From contig NZ_FPAU01000001.1 of NCBI RefSeq assembly GCF_900116535.1, positions 186,001-250,000 of the forward strand: a stretch of DNA of 64,000 nucleotides, given 5' to 3'. The stretch is from Kosakonia arachidis. GTDB taxonomy: Bacteria > Pseudomonadota > Gammaproteobacteria > Enterobacterales > Enterobacteriaceae. Below the pieces are notes generated by a model. The model saw nothing but the letters and a program-made list of their open reading frames with translations. It was not told the origin of the DNA and made no database searches. Positions within the stretch are counted from its first letter, which is position 1, and every line of letters starts with the position of its first letter. Below are positions 21,733 to 32,830 of this stretch, one piece after another. The translations under genes were made by a program, and so were the position numbers.

Positions 21733-21761
21733 TTGCAATTGCCATCCCGGACAGGGATAAT
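21733..21761 (+). promoter_or_regulatory. Sigma-70 promoter of ffs
   Basis: TTGCAA (21733-21738), 17-nt spacer, GATAAT (21756-21761), followed by the GC-rich discriminator TGCGCCAGCG typical of stable-RNA promoters. Start would be near 21770, leaving a leader of about 24 nt, which agrees with the known RNase P-processed precursor of 4.5S RNA. Confidence 0.75.
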
Positions 21762-21793
21762 GCGCCAGCGCGTTGATTAGCAACGCTCTCAAT

Positions 21794-21907
21794 GGGGGCC
21801 CTGTTGGTTCTCCCGCAACGCTACTCTGTTCACCAGGTCAGGTCCGGAAGGAAGCAGCCAGGGCAGACGACGTGTGTGCCGGGATGTAGCTGGCAGGGCC
21901 TCCACCC
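21794..21907 (+). ncRNA. ffs: 4.5S RNA of the signal recognition particle
   Basis: The 114-nt stretch from GGGGGCCCTG to CTCCACCC aligns end to end with E. coli 4.5S RNA. The conserved SRP tetraloop region (CAGGTCCGGAAGGAAGCAGC, with the GGAA loop and the asymmetric loop that bind Ffh) is intact. Differences are mostly compensatory, for example in the basal helix. With Ffh this RNA targets inner-membrane proteins to FtsY and SecYEG. Confidence 0.97.
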
Positions 21908-22075
21908 ATTTCTGCTTTTGAATCCTCTGTTTCCCGTTTATCCCTTTACATCTTCAGCACACCCGCAGTTTATTTGAAAATGCTTAACGCGCTTGTTATA
22001 TACCCTTACTTTATTATTCTTATGCGACTCGGCTAACGTGAAGCTTGTGCGGGTGTGGGCGAATAATTTCCGGCA

Positions 22076-23497
22076 TTACACCATGTTGCGTTTTAACGGG
22101 TGCTGCGAATGGTTGAGCGCTAACCATAGCGGTTTGATACGCAGTAATGCGTTTTCCAGCTCTGTTAATTCCAGTGAAAACGGCATACGTAAATAGCGGT
22201 CAAAGGCACCGGACAGGCCAAAACGTGTTCCCGCACCGAGGTGAATGCCGATAGTTTCCGCACGGGCGGCTAACTGGGTTGCCAGCATATCGGGCAGTTC
22301 TACCCAATAGGATAGGCCACCCTGAGGTGTCTGAAAGCGCCATTCCGGAAAATGCTCGCGCATTAACGCAGCACAATCATCACGGCGGTTGGTGAGCATT
22401 TGGCGACGGCCGGGCAAAAATGCCTCTGCGTTTTGCATTAACCACAGCGTTGCCAGTTGCTCCAGTAACGGGGAACCCAGATCCAGCGTGTCACGGGTCT
22501 GGGCGAGGGCGGCAATTGTGCGCGTTGAGGCGCGGATCCATCCTAGGCGTAGGCCACCCCAGAAACTTTTTCCCGCCGAACCGAGCGTGATCACGTTTCC
22601 AGCAGGATCGAAGGTTGCCAGCGGTGGAGGCGGCGGTGCGTCGTACCATAAATCCACCATTGTTTCATCGACCACCAGTGTCGTGCGCGTGCGCGCTGCG
22701 ATAGCGGCGATGGCTTCGCGGGTGGCGATATCCATACAGCGACCGGTTGGATTGTGAAAGTCGGGCATCAGATAGGCCAGACGCGGGGCGGTCTGCGCCA
22801 GCGTGGCAGCAAATCCGTCGCTGTCCCAGCCAGTTTGTGGCAGCGATACACCAACGGGTCGGCATAACGCGCCCTGGATCGCAGCAATCGCCAGCGGGTA
22901 GGTTGGATGATCGACCACCACACGATCGCCCGGACCGGTCAGCATGCGCAGTACCAACGCCAGTGCGCTGACTGCACCATTCACCACCATCACTTCATCG
23001 GCGTGAGTTGGCAGCCCGCGCTCGGTATAACGTGTAGCTATGGCTTCACGCAGCGGCAGCAAGCCGAGCTGGCCATAGCCGGTTCGCGTGAGGTAGTGCG
23101 GGATCATGCTCAGCGCGTGGGTATAGGCTTGGTGTATCTCCGGCCCGGCGCTCAGCGCCGCCGTAGAGAGATCCAGTGCCGTCGCGGCTGTTGCGAGCGT
23201 TGGAACGCTACGGCTATCAGGCAGAATCACCCGCGATCCGCTGCCGTGGCGGCTCTCCAGGTAACCCTCATCGCGCAAGTGCGCTAGCGCGCTGGCAACG
23301 GTAGTGCGGCTGATGTCCAGTGTCGAGGCCAGTTCGCGCTCGCCAGGCAGACGCGTGTCCAGCACCAGCCTCCCATCAAGAATCAGCAAACGCAGGGCAT
23401 CGGCAAGCTGACGCCATAGCGGCATACGGGATTCGGGTTGTTGCCAGTGCCCTAACAGACGCTGCAAAGATTGGCTACCAAAGCGACGGGATGACAT
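22076..23497 (-). CDS. yczR: MocR-type regulator, YczR-like (GntR HTH plus aminotransferase domain)
   Basis: The 473-residue protein joins an N-terminal GntR winged helix (~25-95, LPGERELASTLDISRTTVASALAHLRDEGYL) to a fold-type I aminotransferase domain (~120-470). The PLP lysine lies in SAGKSFWGGLRLGW. Such MocR proteins use PLP as a co-sensor rather than for catalysis. The divergent neighbour encodes a YczE-family membrane protein, and a yczR/yczE arrangement is known in other bacteria, so this gene most likely controls yczE. The cognate ligand is unknown. Confidence 0.85.
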   Translation of the reverse strand: MSSRRFGSQSLQRLLGHWQQPESRMPLWRQLADALRLLILDGRLVLDTRLPGERELASTLDISRTTVASALAHLRDEGYLESRHGSGSRVILPDSRSVPTLATAATALDLSTAALSAGPEIHQAYTHALSMIPHYLTRTGYGQLGLLPLREAIATRYTERGLPTHADEVMVVNGAVSALALVLRMLTGPGDRVVVDHPTYPLAIAAIQGALCRPVGVSLPQTGWDSDGFAATLAQTAPRLAYLMPDFHNPTGRCMDIATREAIAAIAARTRTTLVVDETMVDLWYDAPPPPPLATFDPAGNVITLGSAGKSFWGGLRLGWIRASTRTIAALAQTRDTLDLGSPLLEQLATLWLMQNAEAFLPGRRQMLTNRRDDCAALMREHFPEWRFQTPQGGLSYWVELPDMLATQLAARAETIGIHLGAGTRFGLSGAFDRYLRMPFSLELTELENALLRIKPLWLALNHSQHPLKRNMV

Positions 23498-23502
23498 ATG
23501 CA

Positions 23503-23524
23503 GTCCACTATATAAAAACTGGAC
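23503..23524. promoter_or_regulatory. Candidate MocR operator between yczR and yczE
   Basis: GTCCA (23503-23507) and TGGAC (23520-23524) form an inverted repeat with an AT-rich 12-nt centre (CTATATAAAAAC) in the 84-bp divergent intergenic region. It is placed to control both genes. Confidence 0.45.
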
Positions 23525-23581
23525 ATTAATAATAATGCCATTTGCGGAGAAGATGGAAGCATGAACAACCGGAGAACAAAA

Positions 23582-24193
23582 ATGCTACGTCGATTACTGC
23601 AACTCTATATTGGTTTGGTCCTGTACGGTGTTTCCACCGCGATGTTTGTCCGTGCCGATTTGGGCGCTGATCCGTGGAACGTTTTCCATCTTGGTGTGGC
23701 GAAACTGCTGTCGATGGATATCGGTACGGTGATGATCGCAACCGGTGCGCTGGTGCTGTTGTTCTGGATCCCGCTGCGCCAGCGTCCGGGGCTGGGAACC
23801 ATCAGCAATGTGATCGTGCTTGGGCTTGCCGCTGATGCTGCGTTGGCATGGATGTCACCGCTGGAGACGCTCCTGGCGCGCAGCGTAATGCTGGCGGTTG
23901 CGGTGATTGTCAATGCGCTGGCGACCGGAATGTATATTGGCGCCGGGTTTGGCGCAGGCCCGCGTGATGGCCTGATGACTGGTATCCATGCCCGCACAGG
24001 CTGGTCAGTGCGCAGTATCCGCACGGCGATTGAGATTTTCGTCCTGCTGGCAGGCTGCCTGCTGGGCGGCACATTTGGCGTTGGCACGGTATTTTACGCG
24101 CTAAGTATTGGCCCGCTGATTCAGCTTTCTCTGCCGTGGTTTCGTCAGAAACCGGCGCTAAGCGTAACGCCGCAAACCGAACCAGCAGCCTGA
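23582..24193 (+). CDS. yczE: YczE/YitT-like integral membrane protein
   Basis: A hydrophobic protein of about 203 residues with five or six predicted membrane segments (starting LLQLYIGLVLYGVSTAMFV) and the family motif ADLGADPWNVFHLG and GAGFGAGPRDGLMTG. The family has no defined biochemical activity; in Bacillus a member affects lipopeptide production. ATG 23582 has GGAG spaced 7 nt upstream; ATG 23561, seven codons earlier, is the alternative. It is divergent from the MocR regulator at 22076-23497. Confidence 0.85.
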   Translation: MLRRLLQLYIGLVLYGVSTAMFVRADLGADPWNVFHLGVAKLLSMDIGTVMIATGALVLLFWIPLRQRPGLGTISNVIVLGLAADAALAWMSPLETLLARSVMLAVAVIVNALATGMYIGAGFGAGPRDGLMTGIHARTGWSVRSIRTAIEIFVLLAGCLLGGTFGVGTVFYALSIGPLIQLSLPWFRQKPALSVTPQTEPAA

Positions 24194-24277
24194 TTTTTTT
24201 AATACAGCGAAAACCCCCTGATCTGGTGGAACATCTGCAATACTTGCTTCTATCAGAAAGATAAGGAGCGATCGCTT

Positions 24278-24823
24278 GTGTTAACACCTGAGCTTCAAAC
24301 GGCACGTCTGATTCTCAAACCGTTGGTATCGGAAGATGCCACGCAAATTCAGCGCATTTTCCCTCGCTGGGAGATTGTCCGTTATCTGGTTGCCAGCGTT
24401 CCCTGGCCCTATCCGGATAATGCGGCACAGAACTATGTCGATAATGTTGCGCTGGCGGCAATGCGCACAGGGAAAGGCTGGTTCTGGACGTTGCGGCGTA
24501 AAGAGAATGCCGATGAACTCATGGGCGTGATCTGCCTGATGGATACCCCGGATAATAACCGGGGATTCTGGCTGGTTCCGGAGTGGCAAGGGATGGGGTA
24601 TATGACGGAAGCCTGCCATGTTGTAACGGATTTTTGGTTTAATGCACTCGAACGTGATGTACTGCGTGCGCCCAAAGCTGTCGCCAACGATCGTTCGAAG
24701 AGACTTTCTCAACGCAGCGGTATGCGTTTGGTTCGCCTGCAAAAAGGTGAATACGTTTCCGGGACGCTGGAGACGGAGTTGTGGGAGATAACCCGCGAAA
24801 AATGGAACCAACTGCACCACTAA
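24278..24823 (+). CDS. GNAT-family N-acetyltransferase (RimJ/RimL type)
   Basis: A 181-residue acetyltransferase of the RimJ/RimL-like GNAT group. It begins with the typical L-T-A-R-L-I-L-K-P-L strand (TARLILKPLVSEDA), and the acetyl-CoA region is FWLVPEWQGMGYMTEAC. Substrate is unknown; members act on ribosomal-protein N termini, antibiotics or small molecules. The start is GTG with AAGGAG 9 nt upstream. A terminator follows, so it seems to be its own unit or the end of a yczE transcript (84-bp gap). Confidence 0.85.
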   Translation: MLTPELQTARLILKPLVSEDATQIQRIFPRWEIVRYLVASVPWPYPDNAAQNYVDNVALAAMRTGKGWFWTLRRKENADELMGVICLMDTPDNNRGFWLVPEWQGMGYMTEACHVVTDFWFNALERDVLRAPKAVANDRSKRLSQRSGMRLVRLQKGEYVSGTLETELWEITREKWNQLHH

Positions 24824-24827
24824 ACCT

Positions 24828-24853
24828 GCCAGCGGGCGCGCTGGCGGATTTTA
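24828..24853 (+). terminator. Terminator after the GNAT gene
   Basis: GCCAGCG (24828-24834), loop GGCG, CGCTGGC (24839-24845), then GGATTTTATT. A short but GC-rich perfect stem. Confidence 0.65.
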
Positions 24854-25055
24854 TTCCCGCGATGAGCATTATATTTATTCGTTTTAATTATAATGTCATT
24901 TAATTGAAATATTACCTTCATCTTTATGTCATAAATATAGGGCAAATTATTTCTGGGGATTTGTCGCCCTGTTATAATATTGAAATATAAATGTGGATCG
25001 ATTTCGTAAGTTCGTGTATTAATTAGCATGTTTATTCACACAAGAAGGGATAATC

Positions 25056-25307
25056 ATGGCCAGTGCAGTATTAAACGTCAAAATTGATGAAGCGCTAAAA
25101 GAGAAGCTGCGTCATTACGCAGAAGTAAATAGTGAAAATTTAAGCACGGCGACAGAAAAACTGCTGTTGCTGGCGTTCGAAACAGCAGAAGAGGCGGGAG
25201 TCTCGGAAGATGACATTGATAACCAGCACACGGAAGAAGAGAGTGCTGCTCCGTTTACTCCTAAAGAGATCAAAGCATTACGTAAACTCCTGAAGAAGAA
25301 AAAATGA
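25056..25307 (+). CDS. Small acidic/basic protein, possible ribbon-helix-helix fold (unrecognised)
   Basis: An 83-residue protein I do not recognise. The N-terminal half (VLNVKIDEALKEKLRHYAEVNSENLSTATEKLLLLAFE) has a beta-strand-helix-helix pattern like ribbon-helix-helix antitoxins or regulators. An acidic linker (EEAGVSEDDIDNQHTEEES) follows, then a very basic end (LRKLLKKKK). AGAAGGGA precedes the ATG, and the stop overlaps the next start (ATGA), so the two genes are translationally coupled. A perfect TATAAT lies at 24973-24978 upstream, in an AT-rich 230-bp leader. The low GC of the leader differs from its neighbours. Confidence 0.75.
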   Translation: MASAVLNVKIDEALKEKLRHYAEVNSENLSTATEKLLLLAFETAEEAGVSEDDIDNQHTEEESAAPFTPKEIKALRKLLKKKK

Positions 25308-25522
25308 ACCAACAACTGCTATCAACCGCCAGTAACTACGGCGAAGCCTGTGCGATGTTGCGTTCAGGCTTTGTGAAACAAGTAAGACTGGACTGGAATA
25401 TCGGAAGTGATGAGTTTTTTCAGATCGCATCGGACTGGTGTGACGCTGGCGCGAAAATCAAAAAAGAGGGAAACAGTTTTATTATTTCAATAAAAGGATT
25501 TCCTATTCCTCGCCAGCAGTAA
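25304..25522 (+). CDS. Small protein of unknown function coupled to the preceding gene
   Basis: A 72-residue protein, not recognised. It starts in the ATGA overlap with the gene at 25056-25307. The predicted order is helix (NYGEACAMLRSGF), strand (KQVRLDWN), helix (SDEFFQIASDWCDAGA) and two strands (KIKKEGNSFIISIKG). The compact alpha/beta pattern is loosely similar to SirA/TusA-like folds, but the CPxP motif is absent. With an RHH-like partner upstream a toxin-antitoxin arrangement is possible, yet nothing in the sequence names a toxin family. A terminator-like hairpin lies about 100 bp downstream. Confidence 0.7.
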   Translation: MNQQLLSTASNYGEACAMLRSGFVKQVRLDWNIGSDEFFQIASDWCDAGAKIKKEGNSFIISIKGFPIPRQQ

Positions 25523-25626
25523 TCTTGTTGTCATGAAAACGTCATTTAAATTGCATTAAAAACTGTGATGATTGTTTCATAATAACTCTACAGATCCATC
25601 TCAAAACACATTACGGATGATGTTTC

Positions 25627-25660
25627 CGGCGAGCCTGCGTGGTTCGCCGATATTTCTTTT
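25627..25660 (+). terminator. Probable terminator of the small two-gene unit
   Basis: CGGCGA-GCC (25627-25635) pairs with GGT-TCGCCG (25641-25649) with a short TGCGT loop and one G-U pair, followed by ATATTTCTTTTT. Confidence 0.5.
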
Positions 25661-25709
25661 TATCCCGCAAAATATATTTCATGCCGGTTGTCTTCATCCC
25701 TGGTATTTT

Positions 25710-25726
25710 TCACGAAGCGCTCACAA
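25710..25726 (-). promoter_or_regulatory. lac-type operator upstream of lacI
   Basis: On the minus strand this reads TTGTGAGCGCTTCGTGA, identical at 15 of 17 positions to the operator in front of lacZ (26939-26955). It lies about 20 bp before a TATACT (25747-25752), the probable lacI -10, so bound LacI would cover the -35 region. This predicts autorepression of lacI. Confidence 0.7.
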
Positions 25727-25779
25727 GCAGGTCCGGGCAAAACGGGTATACTAATGATCCCTTTGCTGTCAGGAACGCC

Positions 25780-26862
25780 ATGAAAACTATCACACTTTAC
25801 GACGTTGCCAGCCAGGCTGGCGTCTCTTACCAGACTGTATCCCGGGTGATCAATGATGCGGCTCACGTTTCCGTTCGTACCCGTGAAAAGGTGCTCGCCG
25901 CTATGGCTGCGCTGCACTATGTTCCCAATCGTGGCGCCCAGCAACTTGCGGGCAAACGCAGTAGAACGCTGGGGTTACTGACTACCGATCTGGCGCTCCA
26001 TGCACCGTCACAAATTGCCTCGGCGGTGAAATCCCGCGCCGGTCTTGCCTCCGCGAGCGTCATTATTTCGATGCTTGAGCAGCATGACGCCGCCAGCTGT
26101 AGCGCGGCATTGCAGGAGTTGTTGGCACAGCGTGTGGAAGGCGTGCTTATCAATGTTCCGCTGGAGGATGCGCAGGCCGAGCAGTTGGCGGCGCAGGCGC
26201 AGCCGACGCCGCTGTTATTTCTGGATGTCAGTGATAAGGCGGCCGTTAACAGCCTGGTATTTGACGCGGAGCAGGGCGCGCGCCTGAGTGTGGAACATGT
26301 GCTGTCGCAAGGCCACCAGCGCATTGCACTGCTGGGCGGGCCGCAGAGTTCGGTTTCAGCCCGCGCCCGTTTTAGCGGTTGGCTGGCGGCGTTAGCGCAG
26401 GCGAAACTGAACCCCTGTGCCAGTGAGTATGGGGACTGGAGTGCTGCATCGGGGTATGAAAAAGCCCATTTGCTGCTGGCGCATCCCCGGCCGCCGCAGG
26501 CTATTCTGGTGGCCAACGATCAGATGGCGCTCGGCGTGATGCGCGCCTGTGCTGAGAAGGGCATTGATGTGCCAGGCCAGATTTCAGTGGTGGGGTATGA
26601 CGACACTGCGGACAGTGCCTGGTTTTCTCCACCTCTGACCACGGTACGCCAGGCGTTCAAAGATGCTGGTGAACGTAGCGTGGATTGGTTGCTTAATCCG
26701 CCCGACAGGGAATTGGCCCTCAGCCAGATTCGGCTGCCCGTCACGCTGATAGAACGCCTCTCAACTGCTCCGGCGCACGAACGGAAGATCCGCTGCGGTG
26801 AAGCCCTTGCCCGGCAACTCAATGAACTGGCGCAGCAGGTTGCTATGCTGGATCGTCGCTAA
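25780..26862 (+). CDS. lacI: Lactose operon repressor LacI
   Basis: LacI represses lacZ by binding operator DNA and is released by allolactose-type inducers. ATG 25780 gives 360 residues, the E. coli length. The N-terminal HTH (TLYDVASQAGVSYQTVSRVINDAAHVS) keeps the specificity residues Tyr17, Gln18 and Arg22 of E. coli LacI, consistent with the TTGTGAGC half-sites found here. The hinge (NRGAQQLAGKRS) and sugar-binding core follow, and a C-terminal tetramerisation heptad (LARQLNELAQQVAMLDRR) is present. The longer upstream frame starts before the operator and was rejected. Confidence 0.94.
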   Translation: MKTITLYDVASQAGVSYQTVSRVINDAAHVSVRTREKVLAAMAALHYVPNRGAQQLAGKRSRTLGLLTTDLALHAPSQIASAVKSRAGLASASVIISMLEQHDAASCSAALQELLAQRVEGVLINVPLEDAQAEQLAAQAQPTPLLFLDVSDKAAVNSLVFDAEQGARLSVEHVLSQGHQRIALLGGPQSSVSARARFSGWLAALAQAKLNPCASEYGDWSAASGYEKAHLLLAHPRPPQAILVANDQMALGVMRACAEKGIDVPGQISVVGYDDTADSAWFSPPLTTVRQAFKDAGERSVDWLLNPPDRELALSQIRLPVTLIERLSTAPAHERKIRCGEALARQLNELAQQVAMLDRR

Positions 26863-26868
26863 TGCTTT

Positions 26869-26884
26869 TGTGATCCTTTTCGCC
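26869..26884 (+). promoter_or_regulatory. Candidate CRP site for lacZ
   Basis: TGTGA-TCCTTT-TCGCC: a perfect left half and a poor right half (consensus TCACA). Its centre is 61.5 bp upstream of the start predicted from the lac promoter, the exact class I position used at E. coli lac. Confidence 0.5.
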
Positions 26885-26901
26885 TTCAGCTGATCCCGGG
26901 C

Positions 26902-26931
26902 TTTACCCGCAATTAAAAATGCGTCATTGTT
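26902..26931 (+). promoter_or_regulatory. lacZ promoter
   Basis: TTTACC (26902-26907), 18-nt spacer, ATTGTT (26926-26931). The pattern parallels the E. coli lac promoter (TTTACA, 18 nt, TATGTT), including the position of the operator just after the -10. It is weak, so activator dependence is expected. Confidence 0.55.
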
Positions 26932-26938
26932 CCTTAAA

Positions 26939-30043
<3,105 letters not shown>

Positions 30044-30059
30044 ACTTATCGGGCCTGAT

Positions 30060-30080
30060 GCAGCGGGGCTGTCCCGCTGC
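30060..30080 (+). other. Hairpin between lacZ and ybaA
   Basis: GCAGCGGG (30060-30067), loop GCTGT, CCCGCTGC (30073-30080): a perfect 8-bp GC-rich stem with no T-run, 16 bp after the lacZ stop. It may stabilise the lacZ mRNA end or terminate transcription inefficiently before ybaA. Confidence 0.5.
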
Positions 30081-30102
30081 GCAGTCATGCGGGGGCCGAT
30101 GC

Positions 30103-30456
30103 ATGAAATATGTCGATGGTTTTGTGGTCGCAGTGCCAGAGGATGAAAAAGAGGTGTATTGCCAGCTCGCGGCGAAAGCGGCACTCATCTTTAAAGAGTT
30201 CGGCGCAACGCGCATTGTCGAATGTTGGGCTGAGGACGTACCGGATGGCAAACTCACCGATTTTCGCATGGCAGTAAAAGCTGAAGACCACGAAGCAGTC
30301 GTCTTCAGCTGGATTGAATACCCCTCCAAAGAGGTACGCGATGCCGCGAATCAAAAGATGATGGCCGATCCCCGTATGAGAGAACTGGGCAATGCGATGC
30401 CTTTTGACGGTAAGCGCATGATATACGGCGGCTTTGTGCCGGTGCTCGATGAGTAG
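30103..30456 (+). CDS. ybaA: DUF1428 family protein YbaA
   Basis: A 117-residue cytoplasmic protein nearly identical in layout to E. coli YbaA. It starts MKYVDGFVVAVPEDEKEVY and has the conserved core ECWAEDVPDGKLTDFRMAVKAE followed by VVFSWIEYPSKEVRDAANQKMMADPRM. The ferredoxin-like dimeric alpha/beta-barrel fold is typical of DUF1428. The function is unknown. In E. coli ybaA sits directly after ffs, so its position here marks the ancestral backbone after about 8 kb of inserted genes. Confidence 0.93.
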   Translation: MKYVDGFVVAVPEDEKEVYCQLAAKAALIFKEFGATRIVECWAEDVPDGKLTDFRMAVKAEDHEAVVFSWIEYPSKEVRDAANQKMMADPRMRELGNAMPFDGKRMIYGGFVPVLDE

Positions 30457-30462
30457 CGAAAC

Positions 30463-31008
30463 TCAGGAGACTTTGGTGAAAAGCGCTTTGCGCTCAAGTA
30501 CATCACCATCAGTACGGAACACGCCGTCACCGGTGTAATGCAGCGTCTGTGGCCACGTTGGTTCGCGGTTTACCCGCGCAGCAACGACTTCAAAAATAAA
30601 GAAGTTATAGGTATCTACCATCGCGTCGTCATAAAGGCGGCATTCGAACTGGCCGTAGCACTCTTTAATGGATGGCGCGGCCACATATTCACTTTTTTCT
30701 GCCGTCAGGCCAAATTGAGCAAACTTATCGACTTCATCGCCTGTACAGTTACCAATACGGGAAACGGTGTCGATCATGCTGGCTTCAGGCAGATTAATGA
30801 CACACTCTCCGCTTTGTCGGATGCGTTCGAAGCTGGCATTGCCACCGGAAATCATGCAGCCGACCAGCGAAGGAGAAAACTCCAGAATCGTGTGCCAGCC
30901 TAAGGTCATAATATTATTCCGCCCTTGCCAGTGGCTGCTTAGCAGTACCACCGGACCAGGTTCCAGCCAGTGCCGGACATCGTGCAGCGGCCAGGATTGC
31001 TTTTTCAT
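30463..31008 (-). CDS. Flavin reductase-like FMN-binding protein
   Basis: A 181-residue protein of the flavin reductase-like domain family (DIM6/NTAB). Recognisable segments are GPVVLLSSHWQGRNNIMTLGWHTILEFSPSLVGCMIS, and CVINLPEASMIDTVSRIGNCTG. These proteins bind FMN and either reduce flavin for a partner monooxygenase or act as stand-alone reductases. No monooxygenase gene is adjacent. GGAGGAAG precedes the ATG at 31008. It converges with ybaA, with only 6 bp between stops. Its promoter region overlaps the EAL remnant. Confidence 0.85.
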   Translation of the reverse strand: MKKQSWPLHDVRHWLEPGPVVLLSSHWQGRNNIMTLGWHTILEFSPSLVGCMISGGNASFERIRQSGECVINLPEASMIDTVSRIGNCTGDEVDKFAQFGLTAEKSEYVAAPSIKECYGQFECRLYDDAMVDTYNFFIFEVVAARVNREPTWPQTLHYTGDGVFRTDGDVLERKALFTKVS

Positions 31009-31037
31009 TGTGCTTCCTCCGCGTTGTTAAAACCCTT

Positions 31038-31332
31038 TTAACAGTAGCAGAGTGATTTCTCATGGAGGTTCTTTTCCTCCCGGCGAATAAACGCCTCCGC
31101 CGGTAGCGTTTTACTGTAAAGCCAGCCTTGTCTCTATTCCTCGTCACACTGTTCTGGCTACTTGCGCTGAGCGTCGGTTTTGATACCGTCGGTAACGCTT
31201 GCCAGTTTTAAGGCTTTTGCCATCTTGATAATGTGCGGCGTCACGGTTTTGTGCTCCAGCACCTCGACAAACGATTTATCGATTTTAATAGTATCGACCG
31301 AGGGTATGCAGGTAGCTCAGGCTGCAATAACC
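31038..31332 (-). pseudogene. Remnant of an EAL-domain c-di-GMP phosphodiesterase (ylaB/pdeB-like)
   Basis: Read on the minus strand, the stretch encodes pieces of an EAL domain C terminus in order: GYCSLSYLHTL, a small frameshift, VDTIKIDKSFVEVLEH, then IIKMAKALKLASVTDGIKTDAQRK. A TAG (31158-31160) and a second in-frame stop follow, and then RQGWLYSKTLPAEAFIRREEKNL in the same frame. These match EAL hallmarks (SxLxYL, VDxIKIDKSFV, IIxMAxxLxLxxVAEGVET, QGWLYSKxLPAEEF). In E. coli the EAL gene ylaB (pdeB) lies right after ybaA, so this is probably its decayed 3' end. The N-terminal part and the EVL signature are gone. Confidence 0.8.
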
Positions 31333-31382
31333 CTTACCAGGAAGGGGCTCCCGGTTTATGGGCAAAGAAACGGCGGAATAGA

Positions 31383-32042
31383 TTATCGGCGGTGTGCCAG
31401 TCTGCGAACCAGGCGATCTCCTATCATCTGCACGCCTTGTACCATCACCACCAGGATAATCACTGTGCCGAACATGACCTGGTTGTTAAAGCGTTGGTAG
31501 CCGTAACGAATGGCTAAATCGCCCAGCCCGCCACCGCCAATTACGCCCGCCATTGATGAGAAGCCAATCAGCATCACCACCGTTAGGGTGATCCCCGCCA
31601 GCAGCGTGGGAAGCGCTTCTGGCAACAGTGCTTTCGCAATCACATGCCAGAGGTTACCACCCATGGATAAAATGGCTTCAATGCGCCCGTAATCTACCTC
31701 GTCCAACGCGGTTTCCGTCAGGCGCGCGAAGAAGGGAAATGCGCCAATTGTTACCGGCACGACGGCGGCAGTACTACCCAGCGTGGTTCCTATCAGTAAA
31801 CGGGTAAATGGGATCAGTGCAATCAACAGCACAATAAATGGCAGTGAGCGGCCAACGTTGATAATCGTACCGAGCAGAACATTCAGCTTTGGCATCGGCG
31901 CTAAGCCATTGTTGCGGGAAATAAATAGCAGTACGCCCAGCGGCAGACCAATCAGCACGGTAAAGAGTGCTGAAAGACCGACCATATAAATGGTCTCCAG
32001 CGAGCCGTTTAACAGCAGCGGCCAGAGATCTTCCCAGTTCAT
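31383..32042 (-). CDS. MetI-like ABC transporter permease
   Basis: A 219-residue permease with five or six membrane segments and the EAA loop ([25 protein letters not shown]) that docks on the ATPase. It belongs to the methionine-type (MetI) family. It starts in an ATGA overlap with the ATPase gene; MWGR four codons earlier (32054) is an alternative start. It is the last gene of an operon in the order oxygenase, binding protein, ATPase, permease. The chromosome probably has a separate true metNIQ elsewhere, so the cargo here need not be methionine. Confidence 0.88.
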   Translation of the reverse strand: MNWEDLWPLLLNGSLETIYMVGLSALFTVLIGLPLGVLLFISRNNGLAPMPKLNVLLGTIINVGRSLPFIVLLIALIPFTRLLIGTTLGSTAAVVPVTIGAFPFFARLTETALDEVDYGRIEAILSMGGNLWHVIAKALLPEALPTLLAGITLTVVMLIGFSSMAGVIGGGGLGDLAIRYGYQRFNNQVMFGTVIILVVMVQGVQMIGDRLVRRLAHRR

Positions 32043-32830
32043 GCGACCCCACATAACGGCCCCCCGGTAAAACCATGACGAGCAAGAAATGCCTGCTCTG
32101 CCTTGGGATCGTGCAACAGCGCCTGGCGTAGCCGCGACCACGGAGCGACCAGCAAATCAGCGATTTTACCGCTCTCGATGACTTCACCATTTTCCAGCAG
32201 CGCCGCGTGATCACATAGCGTTTTGACCACTTCCAGTTCATGGGTGATCAACACAATGGTGAGTTGCAGTTTTTGGTTGATGTCCGCCAGTAACTCCAGC
32301 ACGGACGCGGTAGTTTCTGGATCCAGTGCGCTGGTGGCTTCGTCGCACAGTAGCACATCCGGATGGGCCGCCAGCGCTCTGGCAATGCCGACACGCTGCT
32401 TTTGCCCGCCTGAAAGCTGTGACGGGAAGGCGTGCGCTTTTTCGCTTAATCCCACCAGCCACAGCAGTTCTTCCACGCGCGCCTGACGCTGAGCTTTCGC
32501 TACACCGGCGATTTCCAATGGCACGGTGACATTATCGGCGACCGTACGCGCATGCAGTAAATTGAAGTGCTGGAAAATCATGCCGGTGCGCAGGCGGTGC
32601 TCGCGAAGACCGGCCTTATCCAGTTGGGTAATGTCATTACCGTTAACGATAATGCGGCCCGCAGTGGGCCGCTCCAGTAGATTAAGGCAACGGATCAGCG
32701 TACTTTTCCCTGCGCCACTGCGTCCAAGGATGCCGTAAATCGCGCCTTTTGGTACGCTTAGCGATACCTCTTTTAACGCCGGTCGGCCTGCTCCCGCGTA
32801 GATTTTACTCAGCCCTTCAATCTCAATCAT
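32039..32830 (-). CDS. MetN-like ABC transporter ATPase (short form)
   Basis: A 263-residue ATPase with Walker [10 protein letters not shown] (36-44), Q-loop FQHFNLL, signature LSGGQKQR, Walker [13 protein letters not shown] and H-loop ITHELEV. MetN of E. coli is 343 residues and ends in a NIL domain that binds methionine and inhibits transport; here that domain is absent. It overlaps the genes on both sides by 4 nt, so the three transporter genes are translationally coupled. Confidence 0.9.
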   Translation of the reverse strand: MIEIEGLSKIYAGAGRPALKEVSLSVPKGAIYGILGRSGAGKSTLIRCLNLLERPTAGRIIVNGNDITQLDKAGLREHRLRTGMIFQHFNLLHARTVADNVTVPLEIAGVAKAQRQARVEELLWLVGLSEKAHAFPSQLSGGQKQRVGIARALAAHPDVLLCDEATSALDPETTASVLELLADINQKLQLTIVLITHELEVVKTLCDHAALLENGEVIESGKIADLLVAPWSRLRQALLHDPKAEQAFLARHGFTGGPLCGVA

